Part shown: positions 1-8,756 of the stretch, in pieces
Layout of the letters: each line of letters begins with the position of its first letter
Numbering within the stretch: position 1 is the stretch's first letter
Origin: Antitrichia curtipendula
Taxonomy: Eukaryota > Streptophyta > Bryopsida > Hypnales > Leucodontaceae
Direction: 5' to 3'
NCBI GenBank assembly: GCA_951230915.1
Contig: OX579639.1
Coordinates: 14,632,001-14,696,000 of the forward strand
Length of the DNA: 64,000 nt
Translations under genes and position numbers: made by a program
The notes under the pieces: model-generated
Seen by the model: the letters and a program-made list of their open reading frames with translations, nothing else
Databases searched by the model: none
What the model was told of the DNA's origin: nothing

Positions 1-240
1 GGCCCTCGGGCGGACAGGGTGTCGGGCTCGCGGACGCGATTATGCTGACGAGATCGCGCGGTCGGATCTTGCGGACGGGATCGTGCAGACAAGCACGTGC
101 GGACGGGATGTCCGCGCGATCCCGTCCGCACGGTCTACCCGTCCGATTTTGGGCCGTCCGATTTGCATGTACGCGTCCGCATTGCTTGGTCCGCCTTCGG
201 ACGCCATAAATATTGCGGCGGACGGCTCATTCCTCACAAT
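1..240. repeat. GC-rich CGGACG array, truncated by window start
   Basis: Dense repeats of CGGACG, GCGGACGGGATC and their reverse complements sit in otherwise AT-rich DNA. The same motif makes up the arrays near 4860-5520 and 33690-33828. A CAGGGTGTCGG string at 15-25 resembles an hAT terminus (compare CAGGGTTGTC at 4832). The array lies just upstream of the gene starting at 488, so it could be promoter DNA or the subterminal region of another element whose edge is near position 15. Confidence 0.6.
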
Positions 241-487
241 CGTTTCCCTTGTGGAGTAGGTGATCCAGTGCCTCTCAGTGGCTCTATGCGCCCCTTTCGT
301 TTTGGTGCGTGAACGATTGTGCTCGGATACTAAATTGCACCAAATTATTTTGGTGATTACTTGGTTTTGAAGGCCTTGTTAACAATTTCACCTCGTTTCA
401 TTGGCAAGTGTCAAACATTTTGTTCAGTTGTTCTAAAGATTCATGTGAACTTTGTCATCAAATCATTTCATTTTAATCAAGGTTATC

Positions 488-1585
488 ATGCCTCGCAATA
501 GTAGTTCAAGGTCCAGTAACAAAGGCAAATCCCAGGACATGAACTTGGGAGATTGGGCAAATCCAATGTGTGTAGCTGAACCTGGATGGAAAGAAGAGCC
601 CAAGAAGATTTGGGACTGCACAATGTGCAAAAAGTACGTCAAAATGACGCACCTCTCCAAAATGTGGTCACAAGAAAGAGCAGACAAACAAGTTCGACGT
701 TGGGAAGGACAAATTTCCACGTGCGAGAGCCAACACTTTGTGCACCGATACGAGGAAGTAACGCGGTGCGCTAAGCTACCTGACTCCAAACCAAATGTTA
801 TGAATTATTCCAACATGGCCATGGTTTGGGCAGAGATTGTACTCCACAAAGATGTAGACTGGCACACAATTTACGGGAAAAATGTTGACAATATGAAGCG
901 CACTGACGTTGTTATTTATACGAGTTGGACTCAACCGATCGATTGTATGCGAATGTGGTCCAATCGAGGGCAGTTTGGATTTCCGCCAGTTGTATTGTCG
1001 GATGCTGAGGATGAATGGTCGGACGATGATGATGTAGAAGACAATCCAGCACCCGTAACATTTACAGTGGGACATGAGCGTCAAGAAGCTCGGGAAGACA
1101 TCAAGTTCAATCAACAAATGCAAGAAGCTATGCGTAGAAGCATGGAGGATCGGGGTCAACAATACGGGCATGACAGGTCCTACCAACATGATCGTACTGC
1201 ATCTGGTTCACAAGATGGTCAAAGGGTCTTACACTACACTAACGACCCCCGAGGTACTTATTACAACCCAAAAAGAAGCCATGGAACCACACATGATTTT
1301 GGATCTAGCCAAAGAGGCTCCCAATACTTGTCCGGATCTACTACGGGTGGTTCATATGAGCGTCACACAGGCTCTCGTCATGTCAAACCAAGGCAAGGAA
1401 GGTCTCAGCACCGTGATGTAGTTCCTCCTTCAACTTTTGGAGGTCCTTACTATGGAAATCCCAATCAAGGAGCTACGCCAAGCGACTATGGATGCACTTG
1501 GGGCGGAGGACCATATCTTGGCACTTATGGATCCGGTTCCACACCACCAAAACGTAGAGATGACATCCATTCAGATTCCGAGTAA
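488..1585 (+). CDS. Orphan Cys/His-motif protein with acidic stretch and Gln/Gly-rich tail
   Basis: I do not recognise this 365-aa protein. The frame is open from 452, but I chose the ATG at 488 because the product then opens MPRNSSSRSS, a basic Ser-rich start like that of the neighbouring kinase-like protein (MPRPKK). Visible features are a C-x2-C pair (C44, C47) followed by C79, H83 and H86, which could bind zinc, then an acidic Asp/Glu run around residues 185-200. A long Gln/Arg/Gly/Tyr-rich low-complexity tail follows. It has no introns. It is separated from the convergent kinase-like gene by 1.6 kb of AT-rich DNA, and a CGGACG array lies upstream as for the kinase gene. It could be an element-encoded DNA-binding accessory protein or a host gene; the sequence does not decide. 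Confidence 0.55.
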   Translation: MPRNSSSRSSNKGKSQDMNLGDWANPMCVAEPGWKEEPKKIWDCTMCKKYVKMTHLSKMWSQERADKQVRRWEGQISTCESQHFVHRYEEVTRCAKLPDSKPNVMNYSNMAMVWAEIVLHKDVDWHTIYGKNVDNMKRTDVVIYTSWTQPIDCMRMWSNRGQFGFPPVVLSDAEDEWSDDDDVEDNPAPVTFTVGHERQEAREDIKFNQQMQEAMRRSMEDRGQQYGHDRSYQHDRTASGSQDGQRVLHYTNDPRGTYYNPKRSHGTTHDFGSSQRGSQYLSGSTTGGSYERHTGSRHVKPRQGRSQHRDVVPPSTFGGPYYGNPNQGATPSDYGCTWGGGPYLGTYGSGSTPPKRRDDIHSDSE

Positions 1586-3174
1586 AGTAGGTAGAGCTAT
1601 TTTAGTTGTTGTCTCACAATCGAGTGGGCCTTGGAATCTTTTGCCATTGGATTATGGAGTGTGGCAATCATAGTACAAAAATATCGGCATCTCGGCGAAT
1701 AGCATTTACGTACTAAAATACTTTGATGTAAATATATTGTATTAAAATGTATTTGGATGTTAGTACTTGGTATCATCATAGCGGTATCGTTCAAGTATCA
1801 ATTGTATTGCTTTTCAATATAAAACATATTTGCGTACGATGAAATTCTATTATCATTATCCCCTAAATGTTTTTGACTATGTTTTCACCAAAAACGCTCC
1901 AAAACTGCCATTTCTAATACTAGTGTCAAATTTTAGAAATAAAACATTCTTGGACACATATAACCATAGGATCTTGTAGTAAACTTGTTTAAGAAGATGT
2001 GGAAAAAATTTCAGAATTTTCCACCATGTGGATTGCAAGATAATAGTGTTTGAATTGACAAAAATCCTTTTTTTGTCCCTGCAAAAAAACGGGCAGCTGC
2101 CCTTCACAAGGTCACATTTGTATGAAAAAATGTCCAAAATGGTGGTTACTCTTTGGGTTTATTCTTGAAGTCAAGTTGGCTACATGCTTGAAAATTTTCA
2201 GATCATTTGGAATTGTACAACATATAGGAAAAAAATAGTAAATAGGAAGAGGTAGAGAATGATTCAAAACACTAAATTGTGAAGAATTTATTTATGGAAT
2301 TGAAAAATGCCAATCCAACGGTTGTAATGTTGTAATAAACAATCTACACCCAATGTTTTTATTTTTTTTCAAAAATATTGAAAATTGAGTTAAATAAAAG
2401 ACTTCAAAGTTTATTTTAGAGTTGAAATTCCATAACTACCCTTAAACTAAGAATCCTCATAACTTTTGACTCATAGATCTAAATGGAATGATTAAAAGCT
2501 TTCCATATACATATAAATCTAAAGAACCAATTTCAATTTTTATTTTCTTAAAAAGTGATTTTTGAAGAAGTTTTTTCGCTGCCCATGCTGCCCGCCAAGG
2601 ACTGAACACGACATATCATGCAATAGCTTTTTACCCATGTAGTCAAAATTTATGAAAATTGTTGGGCCTTAAAGCTACTCCTCGGGCACGTGTTGTATGA
2701 AAATTTCAAAGAAAAAAAATATAAATTCCATTTGTAGTGAGTTGCCCAAAATCGCTATGTTGCCAAAAAAACCACTTTGGTCTTTTAGGGGTTATATGTG
2801 TTCAACATTGATTATACAATTTTGAATCCAACCATACCAAGCTAACATCCATCAACAATAATTGTTGCATTGCACTTCTCATCCAAGGATTTCAAGCAAA
2901 ACATATGATGAATGCATAAATAGATGGTAGACATTGGACATTGGAAGTTTCAAAACACACAAACATTTCAAAACTTTATATGAATTATAAGGGTGCACAT
3001 ATATTGGCATACATTGATGGTGCATATATATACTAGATAGTTTGCAAACAATCATGCAAATTTATGTACTCGCCTCTACATTTACCTAATACTTCTATAG
3101 TTCTATCACTTCTATGTCGTTCACTAACACCATAGACACTAATATGAGTGACGGAAGTGTTCATCCGGAATAGG
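1586..3174. other. AT-rich intergenic region
   Basis: This lies between two convergent genes. I see poly(A/T) runs and short stop-rich frames, no convincing coding segment, no tandem array and no recognisable termini. Confidence 0.5.
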
Positions 3175-4623
3175 CTAGTTGTAATTATTGGTAAATCGAT
3201 GAATGATTTTGGACAAGCTACTGCGAGAATCAATCACCGAATCACAAAGGCGCTCCAAGTAAAGGTGAAAAATCTTTGCCAAATCCTCATGGCTAATTTT
3301 TGTATGTCCTTCATTTTCCCGATGTAAGCTCACATAGTCCGCTGACATGCAACCATTGTTGATGGCTTGAGCTATTCGACCAACCGCATATTCTTCCGAT
3401 TTACGTGATAAAACCGGTATCGTTGACACATTCGCATCTCTTCTATGCAAGTATGCAATAGAAGGGTCCACCCACCACCTCTTTTTCAAGGTCTCAGTCC
3501 GCTCACTCTGAGAGGTGAACATGTACAAGGACTTCATTGGTTCATTACGTAAAGTAGTCATGCCCCAATCGCAAACTCCAATATAAACATGTGACTCATC
3601 ATTGGGAAAGTGAAACATAATGTTGTCCAGTGAAAGATCATTGTGCAAATGTCCAGCGCTGTGCACTGCATTCATGAGGTGCACCAATGCCCATGCAAGC
3701 TCTGTGCGCTTCTTCCTCCAACGACCAAGAAAAAAAGCTTTGGTCACCTCTTCCGGGGTCGGTTGAGAATAAGCCAACCGAATGCCAATGTTATTGGGAT
3801 ATTCCTTATCCAATTTTAACATTTGCTTCAATGTTCCGCCATTCCACCAATACAAGTACCCTTCATTTTGCGTTGCATGAACAGCAGAAAACCGGATAAC
3901 TCCATCATGTGGAATTCTCACTACCATTGACTTGTTTTGGTGTTCCAACCTTGCGAGCGGAGATCGTAAGCGTTGTTGATGAGATACCTTCGCTGCAAAC
4001 TCCCAAAATGTAGGTATCTCACGACATCCTTCAATTTGGACCCTTCGAATTGTTGCGTATCCACCCCTCAGGATTTGATCATCTTGTGGAATCACCCTTG
4101 CTATTTCCGGAAGCGCTAAGACATGTCGTCGCCCACGTTGCAACTCCACAACTCCCTCATCACTATTCCACCAACCCATTGAACCTCGCCTATTTCGATT
4201 CTTTGCAAAAGGGGCACACTGGCAAACAAACAAGGCTGCCCTCAAAATGACCTGTTCAAAAGCGCCATCACCGACTCGGTGTTGCTTTCTGTACTTCTCT
4301 AAGATCACCTTTGTATTCCACAATGTATCATGGACCTTGTTCTTCAAAAATTGTTGAAAGCCCTTACTCTCCATTTCATGAATCCAGTAGGGTACGTTTA
4401 AAGCATCCGTGAACTTTTGTACCATATCTCCCTTGAATTTATCTGGGCACTCGTCTTCATACCTCGCATATTTGGTATACAACAACACAGTGGTTTCCGA
4501 CTCATAAAATTTGACAATGCACTCAATGAGAAATGCTTTGCAAGCGAGAGAGGGAGCGTCCATACTCGCCTCACTGTCCGGCTTCACTCGTTTGTCCTTC
4601 GCAGCCTTCTTTGGTCTCGGCAT
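3175..4623 (-). CDS. Protein-kinase-like protein, intronless, 482 aa
   Basis: The frame starts further up (4671), but the ATG at 4623 gives a basic MPRPKKAAKDKR start and is preferred. About 180 residues of unrecognised N-terminal sequence precede a kinase-like fold. I see a degenerate glycine loop GGYATIRRV (about 187-195), a FAAKVS strand with a candidate ATP-binding lysine (K212), a catalytic-loop motif HNDLSLDNIM (D329, N334) and a DWG in place of DFG (352-354). The key Lys, Asp, Asn and metal-binding Asp are present, so activity is possible, although the activation segment and C-lobe are short and divergent. It has no introns. It reads away from the hAT terminus at 4832, and the GC-rich array just upstream is probably the hAT's left end rather than its own promoter. 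Confidence 0.6.
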   Translation of the reverse strand: MPRPKKAAKDKRVKPDSEASMDAPSLACKAFLIECIVKFYESETTVLLYTKYARYEDECPDKFKGDMVQKFTDALNVPYWIHEMESKGFQQFLKNKVHDTLWNTKVILEKYRKQHRVGDGAFEQVILRAALFVCQCAPFAKNRNRRGSMGWWNSDEGVVELQRGRRHVLALPEIARVIPQDDQILRGGYATIRRVQIEGCREIPTFWEFAAKVSHQQRLRSPLARLEHQNKSMVVRIPHDGVIRFSAVHATQNEGYLYWWNGGTLKQMLKLDKEYPNNIGIRLAYSQPTPEEVTKAFFLGRWRKKRTELAWALVHLMNAVHSAGHLHNDLSLDNIMFHFPNDESHVYIGVCDWGMTTLRNEPMKSLYMFTSQSERTETLKKRWWVDPSIAYLHRRDANVSTIPVLSRKSEEYAVGRIAQAINNGCMSADYVSLHRENEGHTKISHEDLAKIFHLYLERLCDSVIDSRSSLSKIIHRFTNNYN

Positions 4624-4859
4624 CGTGATGAAATCACATTTAGAAGTGCACTTGCAATTTCTAATCCACAAGGCAATATACGATTTGCCAAATGATCATA
4701 CACAAAATGTAGAAAAAAAAAGCAACAAGTATCCCTTAGAAATCACACTCTTATCTTCCCTTAGAAAGAAGCCAATGGAGGATAAACCACCAAGCTCTCT
4801 GCTCTCTCTTGCATGACACAAGGGGGAAGATCAGGGTTGTCACATTGGGCGCCCCAAGG

Positions 4860-5520
4860 TCACCGGACGTCCCGGACGGACGGACGGACGGTTCGGACAC
4901 TTCGGGCGTCGAATTTTTTCCAATTAAAAAAAATTAAAATGATTTACCTTCATTCCGTGACGTGTCAATCCACGCTGGAACCTGGGCGCGGACGCTGAGG
5001 GCGGTGACGTATGGTGCGGGCGGTAACGTCGTTGCTTGGGCGCGGACTGGGATGGGCGGAAACTTTCCAACGTCGGGCGGGGTCGTATCTGTTAGGGCGG
5101 GGACGTTTTCTCTTGGGCGCGGACGTAGTCGGGCGGAAACTTATACTGTCAAGGCGCGAACTGCTAAGAGGTAGCGGGGACGTAATACCCTGGGCGCGGA
5201 CGTAGTCGGGCGGGAACTTATTCTGTCGGGGCGCAAACTGCTAAGAGGTAGTGGGGACGTAATACCCCGGGCGCGGACTCAATCGGGCGGTAACTTAAAG
5301 TTGTTGTGCGCGGACGTCTGGGTCCAAGCAGAGACGTTATCGTTCGGGCGCAAACATTGAAGGGCGGTAACTTATAATTTCAGGGCGCGGACTCTGTTGG
5401 GGTGGGGACTTGCAGAAAGTGGGCACGGACTCAGTTGGGCGCGGGCGTTTATTTCCTGGGCGCAGACGCGTGTGTGCGGGCGGATACCTTGATATTCTGG
5501 GCGTGGACACAGTCTATTTT
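4860..5520. repeat. GGGCGCGGACG subterminal array, left end of the hAT
   Basis: More than a dozen copies of GGGCGCGGACG and variants (GGGCGGAAACTT, GGGCGGTAACTT) are spaced roughly every 25-45 bases, after a CGGACGGACGGACGG run at 4872-4890. The matching array at 33690-33828 lies at the other side of the hAT transposase. Clustered subterminal repeats are transposase-binding sites in known hAT elements, which is the likeliest role. Confidence 0.65.
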
Positions 5521-6316
5521 CGTAACTTGTTTCTATTTTTTGCAGAACGGTAAGCATACAATTTCAAATTAGATCATGTACAAAAAATAACCCAAGAAGA
5601 TAACTTACGGACTCCAACATTTTCATGTTTCGGACTTCCGGCATGAGGACATTTGAGGTTTGGAAATGATTGATTGAAAATGATCGAGATTTTCCGGAAA
5701 TTTTGAAAAGAAGAATCTTAACCAATCATTTCCAAATTAGATTTTTGATGTTAAAAATAGGCCGCAAATTTAGTTTTCCAAAAATATAAACTACTGAAAT
5801 CAGGAACTTACTTAGGGCTCATTTACCTCCACAGTATTATCGACATAATAATTAGTTGCCTTGGACATTTACTTAGGACTTAACCAATTCATGGGTCTCT
5901 ATGATAAGAAAGTTAGAAGTTTCAACTTTCAAAAGTAAAATTTAATAATAAGTTATTTGCAATATGTCAAATAAAGATTGCAATTTGCAAAACACAAACT
6001 CACAAAGCATGTAGTATTCCATGTGGTTTGCAAGCGCATTTAACATGCATGACACATTAAAAAAATAAGACGCATGCTCTCATCATTGTGATAACTAGAA
6101 ATACTTATAGATTTCATGCATTGCAAAATAAAATAACAATACAACCATGACACGCTGACTACATGGCTAAAAATATAAATGTATACTAAATATCTAGCCA
6201 TATACTTCCTTGACAAATGGACTTTTGTGCTGGTTATCAAAAGAACATTCCAACCCTTTCTCTTCATCCTGCATCTTTCTTTCAAGTGCTTGAATTGTCT
6301 TCAAGATCTGGTGTTG
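5521..6316. other. hAT 3' region left of the E1 insertion
   Basis: AT-rich DNA. If E1 and one target-site copy are removed, the minus-strand frame coming from 26090-25872 joins this segment and ends at a TGA at 6284-6282. The last residues of the hAT-side reading frame may therefore lie here. Another minus frame, a charged and helical-looking stretch (about 6290-6220) ending at a TAG, is also possible. Nothing else is recognisable. Confidence 0.35.
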
Positions 6317-6325
6317 GTTGCGTTG
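6317..6325. repeat. Target-site duplication of E1, left copy (GTTGCGTTG)
   Basis: Nine bases, repeated exactly at 25863-25871 on the other side of E1. A 9-bp duplication is the hallmark of Mutator-like elements. Confidence 0.85.
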
Positions 6326-6392
6326 CAGGAATGCTAGAATGTGAGCAGTGAGCAGTGAGCAATGAGCAGTGCAGTGTGAGTAGTGAGCAGTG
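6326..6392 (+). repeat. E1 left terminal inverted repeat with GAGCAGT heptamers
   Basis: It begins CAGGAATGCTAGAATG and continues as GTGAGCAGT/GAGCAAT heptamers. The complement of the right end begins CAACGACGCTAGAATG and runs into the same heptamers. E2 ends have the same plan (TGCTATTTTG plus GAGCGTA/GAGCATA heptamers). Confidence 0.8.
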
Positions 6393-7347
6393 AAATTTTT
6401 TATTTATTTATGTGTGGTACCCTATGACCACGGGATTTGGGGGTATAAAGATGTGAAATTTGACTGAGTGTGGCGCCCAAATCCGTGGAAAAAAATAAAT
6501 TGCTGGCGAAAGTGGGATTCTAAATCGTAGAAATCAATCTTTCAAAGTACTCGAATAAAATGAATGGATGATAGATTGATAAAGATGAATGTTCTCTGAA
6601 CAAGGATGAATGAAATATTCTTGAAAAAAATTTAAAAAAATTAAATTATGAGTGGGACATGATTGTTGCCCCTTTTTAATATTTTGGGCAGAATTCACAC
6701 ATAAATTTGGAGTGCCAAAAGGGTTCTTCGGTACCGAGGAACCCTACTGGCCTCTAAAAAAATTTGGAGAGCTAAAAGGCCTCTTTGGTACCGAGGAGGC
6801 CTTTTGACCCTCCAAATTTTTTTGAAGCACAAAAGGGTTTTTCGGTACGGAAGAACCCTTTTGGCACTCCAAATTTTCTTCGGAAGTTCAACGTATTGTT
6901 TGTTAAAGCTACAATTTTAAAAGGGCCATGCAAAATGTATCCTCAAAACAAGTTAAAGTTTTTTTGATGAGTTCACGTGAGTTGAGCTCTACCTCAACCC
7001 CACCTCAACACAAGTCACTTTTTTTTTGTTGTGTTGAGGTTGTCTTCAAGTGCGTAATTTTCTCTAAACTGATTTGAATAAACAATATGAACAAAGTCTG
7101 TAGATAGAAAGAGATATGATTAAATGTAATGTATAAATTTCTAAAAACACAAAAAAGGCATTATGACGATGGTATATGAGAGAATTGGCAAATGATATCA
7201 AGCCCACTGAAAGAGGCCAATATCAGTGAAGTTCCAAAGACATCAAAACAATGTAAGACAATTAGAGAATATGAAGTACCAAAATAAAGTGTAGTGGCCC
7301 TTTTAGTCTCACTACATGGAAGTAAACAAAGCGTACAATGAAAAAAG
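6393..7347. other. E1 left subterminal region
   Basis: Non-coding apart from the hairpins at 6700-6880. A string GGTACCCTATGACCACGG at 6416-6433 resembles the CCTATGACCGTGG strings near the ends of E2, a possible family-wide subterminal motif. Confidence 0.45.
6700..6880. repeat. Nested hairpins centred on GGTACC
   Basis: Three successive inverted repeats of about 30 bases each fold around TTCGGTACCGAGG, TTTGGTACCGAGG and TTCGGTACGGAAG. The whole segment is also an imperfect palindrome, since GGAGTGCCAAAAGGGTTC at the left pairs with its complement at 6854-6874. The core motif recurs in the 137-bp satellite of this element and near its right end. Confidence 0.75.
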
Positions 7348-7712
7348 TCAAGATTTGGAAACACAGTCTGAACTGCTACCACACATAGAAGATGCCTCAC
7401 TAGAAGTGGCACTAGAACTGCTCTCAGTGCTGCCATTGGAAGTAACAACAATAACCTCCTTTGCCTCATAGTCAATATATCTATGCACATTCGGATCATA
7501 TCGAGGTAAAATTGGGACTTCCGTAGGACTATCCACATTCGCAAGGTCGATGGCCATTGCCTCAATGTAACATGGTAAAGACAACGGACTTGGAGGACTG
7601 GGAAAAAAGTCTACCAACCTGCAGAGATGGAAAACAATGACATGAAATTAATTATTACTTCTGAAGGAAATAAAGTTAAAATAGAAGCAAATGAAAAAAG
7701 GGTAGGACTTAC

Positions 7713-8756
7713 GTACACATGCGATTCTTCGCAATCCTCTTTGTAGGTCTTTCCTTCGCGGTGCCTTTTGGGGCTGGTGGTTCCTTTCGTTTTTTGCCCA
7801 TGGAGCCCTCGGAGGAAACTGCAGTAGAGAGTGGAACTAGAACAGCCTCAAAGATTTCCTCATCGGACTCGAGTGCAATGAGGTGACGTCCACTTCGACG
7901 GCAAGCGTGAACGCTGGAGCCTAAAAAATACAAATACGTCGCATAAAAATCAAAACAAATTGCTGAAGGGTAGAAATAATCATAAATTAGAAACAAATGA
8001 AGAGTGAAGATTGTACCAGTTGATGCATTGCAATCCAACACCACATCCCCAGGTTTGGAAAAGCTCTCAATAAGAAGTTGCACAAGAACAGGGTCTTTTT
8101 CTCGAGCTCCTCTCCACATTTTGTCCCCGTTCTTTAAGGCCGTAGTCAAGCTAGTGTAGTTGTAAAGGGCACATTGCCCAACAATATCAGTGCCCAAATT
8201 ACTGAGGTCTCGATTGACTTCAATGGAGAATTGGGACTGAACTGGATTGTCAAAGTATGACTCCTTCACGTAGAGGATAATCCAAAACCGCTTAGTCTGG
8301 AAAAGAAAAATACAAAATCAGGAGGAGATAAATCATTAACATCCATATGAAGTAAAGATACAGAATGCAAAGGATAAAAGGAGAAACCCATGGAATGGAA
8401 AGGCTTAAAATTATTACCGTGCAACTGTGGTTTCTGAAAGATGTGAGTAGCATATTGTTGACGCCCCACCAATCATACAACGTTGTGAAACCGTAAGCTT
8501 CTGCAAGACCATCCGTTGCTTGTCGGACCTCTGGAATATCAAGGTGGAAAAGCATAACCGCCCCATCATCTTGCAGTGTACTACAAGCCACCTCAAAAAT
8601 GGATTCCGGCCAATCCTCTGCTAGTGTATTCCATGTGGGGACCGAAGCTCCCATATCTGGGATTGGAAGACCATCTGGCACATCTGCCACGATAAGATCA
8701 AGGCAAGCCTCTCTCTTGAGCACACCACCAAGGAGTTGTTGACGACCACGCCCCAT
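7713..8756 (-). CDS. Exons of the beta-class DNA-methyltransferase-like domain (E1)
   Basis: Exons 8756-8418, 8296-8017 and 7920-7713. DLIVADVPDGLP occupies the place of the catalytic DPPY motif, followed by the acidic and aromatic landmarks of the fold. WRGAREKDPVLVQLLIES and VVLDCNASTG-SSVHACRRSG then match the motif X to motif I region of N6_N4 methylases (canonical VLDPFAGSGTT...A..LGR..IGIE.D), ending GRHLIALESD. The order IV then I makes it beta-class. The catalytic tetrapeptide is DVPD, not (D/N/S)PP(Y/F/W), so activity is uncertain. MT-A70 (METTL3-type) enzymes lack this arrangement. Confidence 0.65.

Noticed and set aside
7713..8756. Eukaryotic MT-A70 (METTL3-like) adenine methylase
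   Set aside because: Motif IV precedes motif I and the LDxxASxG...GRHxIALE block matches bacterial beta-class N6_N4 methylases, not the MT-A70 arrangement.
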